Positions 5,259 to 6,181 of a stretch of 6,181 nt of DNA are shown here, piece after piece (position 1 is the first letter of the stretch; each line of letters starts with the position of its first letter). The stretch covers positions 1 to 6,181 of the forward strand of contig CAYOXI010000097.1 of assembly GCA_964407855.1 (NCBI GenBank), given 5' to 3'. The position numbers and the translations under genes were made by a program. The DNA comes from SHZI01 sp964407855 (GTDB taxonomy: Bacteria > Pseudomonadota > Gammaproteobacteria > Steroidobacterales > GCA-2729495). A model generated the notes under the pieces. The model was not told the DNA's origin. It searched no databases and worked only from the letters and a program-made list of their open reading frames with translations.

Positions 5259-5831
5259 GTGGCTACCCGGCGCAGGAATATCATTGCGGTTGGCCTCGTT
5301 GCGCTGGTCGCTCCGGCCGGGACAGCGATCCCGGGCGATTTCGTCCTTGAACCGGCCGGCAGCCAGCTCCGCTTCACCGCCATTCAGCAGGGTGCGCGTT
5401 TTGAAAGCCGCTTCGAGCGCTTCACCACGCGACTGCGCTTCGATCCGGCACAGCCGGACACCGGGCGCATCCGGGCCACCATCGACCTGGGGTCCGTGGA
5501 CACCGGCAATCCCGAGCGGGACGAGATCCTGCTGACGGCCGACTGGTTTGGCGCCGCGCTCTGGCCGGCAGCGGTCTTCGAGGCGGAGCGGATCACGCCG
5601 GACGGCGATGCCTGGCTGGCCGCCGGCCAGCTCAGCCTGCGCAATGTGTCCCGGCCCGTGACGCTGCGCTTTTTCTGGACCCCGGCGACTGCCGACCAGC
5701 CTGCCCGACTGGTGGGCACGGCTGGGGTCAGGCGGCTGGAATTCGGCGTGGGCGACGGCGAGTGGCGCGACACCAGCTACGTTGGGGACCCAGTGGAGAT
5801 CTTGGTGGATATCCAGCTGGTGCCGGATTAA
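5259..5831 (+). CDS. YceI family periplasmic protein
   Basis: YceI proteins are lipocalin-like beta barrels; a Thermus homologue was crystallised with a bound polyisoprenoid. They are thought to handle isoprenoid quinones or related lipids in the periplasm. The 190-residue product starts with a signal peptide (RRR at 4-6, hydrophobic 8-18, likely cleavage between about 20 and 23). It then shows family features: the first strands SQLRFTAIQQGARFESRFE (35-53), a FDP (61-63) and GRIRATIDLGSVDTG (69-83), NPERDEILLTADWF (84-97), GQLSLRNVSRPVTL (123-136), and a final EFGVGDGEWRD (161-171) with alternating hydrophobics to the end. The start is a GTG, 4 bases after the cytochrome b561 stop, with GGGGAAG 10 bases upstream; an open frame extends back to 5163 but inside the cytochrome gene. 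Coupled translation with the cytochrome is likely. Confidence 0.92.
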   Translation: MATRRRNIIAVGLVALVAPAGTAIPGDFVLEPAGSQLRFTAIQQGARFESRFERFTTRLRFDPAQPDTGRIRATIDLGSVDTGNPERDEILLTADWFGAALWPAAVFEAERITPDGDAWLAAGQLSLRNVSRPVTLRFFWTPATADQPARLVGTAGVRRLEFGVGDGEWRDTSYVGDPVEILVDIQLVPD

Positions 5832-5833
5832 CG

Positions 5834-5849
5834 CACTGTCAATACAGTG
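5834..5849. promoter_or_regulatory. Inverted repeat CACTGT-CAAT-ACAGTG
   Basis: A perfect 6-bp dyad (5834-5839 and 5844-5849) with a 4-base centre, 2 bases after the YceI stop and 24 bases before the hydrolase ATG. There is no T tract, so it is a poor intrinsic terminator. It could be an operator for the downstream gene or a small RNA hairpin at the end of the upstream mRNA. Confidence 0.4.
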
Positions 5850-5873
5850 ACATCATGTGGGGAAGAAATCTCA

Positions 5874-6181
5874 ATGAAAACAACACTGAGTGCCAGTGAT
5901 GGCCACGTCTTTCAGGCCTATGTGGCTCAGCCGGCCAACCCACCCCGAGCCGGTCTGTTGATTTTGCAGGAGATTTTCGGGGTGACCGGACACATCAGGC
6001 ACGTCGCGGACGGCTTCGCCCGACAGGGTTACCTGGCCGTCGCCCCGGCCCTGTTCGACCGGCTGGAGCCCGGCCTGGAACTGGACTACAGCGAGATCGA
6101 CCGGGGCCGGAAACTGATGATGAAGCTCGCCATTGACGATGTGGCCCGCGATCTTGCGGCCGCCGTGGCCGGGACCCGGGA
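5874..6181 (+). CDS. Dienelactone hydrolase family protein (N-terminal part)
   Basis: Only the first 102 codons are present; the gene leaves the window on the right. The fragment fits the alpha/beta-hydrolase dienelactone hydrolase family: AGLLILQEIFGVTGHIR (26-42), with E33 in the QEIFG motif that corresponds to the glutamate interacting with the catalytic cysteine in classical enzymes. It continues with VADGFARQGYLAVAPALFDR (44-63) and DDVARDLAAAV, a helix typical before the nucleophile strand. The catalytic Cys, Asp and His lie beyond the window, so activity on dienelactone cannot be judged; many family members are general carboxylesterases of unknown substrate. The ATG at 5874 has GGGGAAG 8 bases upstream. 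It follows the YceI-type gene by 42 bases on the same strand and may be cotranscribed. No signal peptide. Confidence 0.93.
   Translation, partial: MKTTLSASDGHVFQAYVAQPANPPRAGLLILQEIFGVTGHIRHVADGFARQGYLAVAPALFDRLEPGLELDYSEIDRGRKLMMKLAIDDVARDLAAAVAGTR

Overview
The window reads as chromosomal DNA of a GC-rich proteobacterium, most likely a gammaproteobacterium. The basis is strong G/C preference at third codon positions, a class I polyhydroxyalkanoate (PHA) synthase with its own phasin and PhaR regulator, and a cytochrome b561/YceI pair like that of E. coli yceJ-yceI. The taxonomic call is inference; there is no rRNA or marker gene. No mobile element, CRISPR array, tRNA or rRNA was seen.

Left half, minus strand (about 3300 down to 1): a PHA storage locus. 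Transcription order is phasin (phaP, 3225-2860), a strong intrinsic terminator (2828-2799), then phaR (2655-2158), phaC (2152-323) and the start of an FAD-dependent oxidoreductase of the L-2-hydroxyglutarate oxidase type (269 to beyond base 1). PhaC polymerises hydroxyacyl-CoA, PhaP coats the granule, and PhaR is expected to repress phaP and itself until polymer sequesters it. Both promoter regions carry a near-identical 11-mer (GCASTGCAAGA on the + strand), and the phaP start region also carries a perfect 15-bp palindrome; these are good operator candidates. phaC starts with TTG only 5 bases after the phaR stop, so the two are probably translationally coupled. phaA and phaB are not in the window.

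Middle (about 3300-3790): 566 bases between phaP and the next confident gene. It holds a perfect 16-bp palindrome and two small overlapping + strand reading frames with coding-like base composition, which a single-base shift would join into one protein of about 103 residues. Function is unknown.

Right half (3792-6181): an AEC-family transporter on the minus strand, separated by only 20 bases from a divergent + strand pair: cytochrome b561 (4700-5254) and a secreted YceI-family protein (5259-5831), probably an envelope redox/isoprenoid-related operon. After a short intergenic region with an inverted repeat comes the start of a dienelactone hydrolase-family protein (5874 to the window end).

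Nothing here is a clearly new system. The most interesting parts are the regulatory architecture of the PHA locus, the small-ORF pair, and the extremely compact divergent start at 4680-4699.
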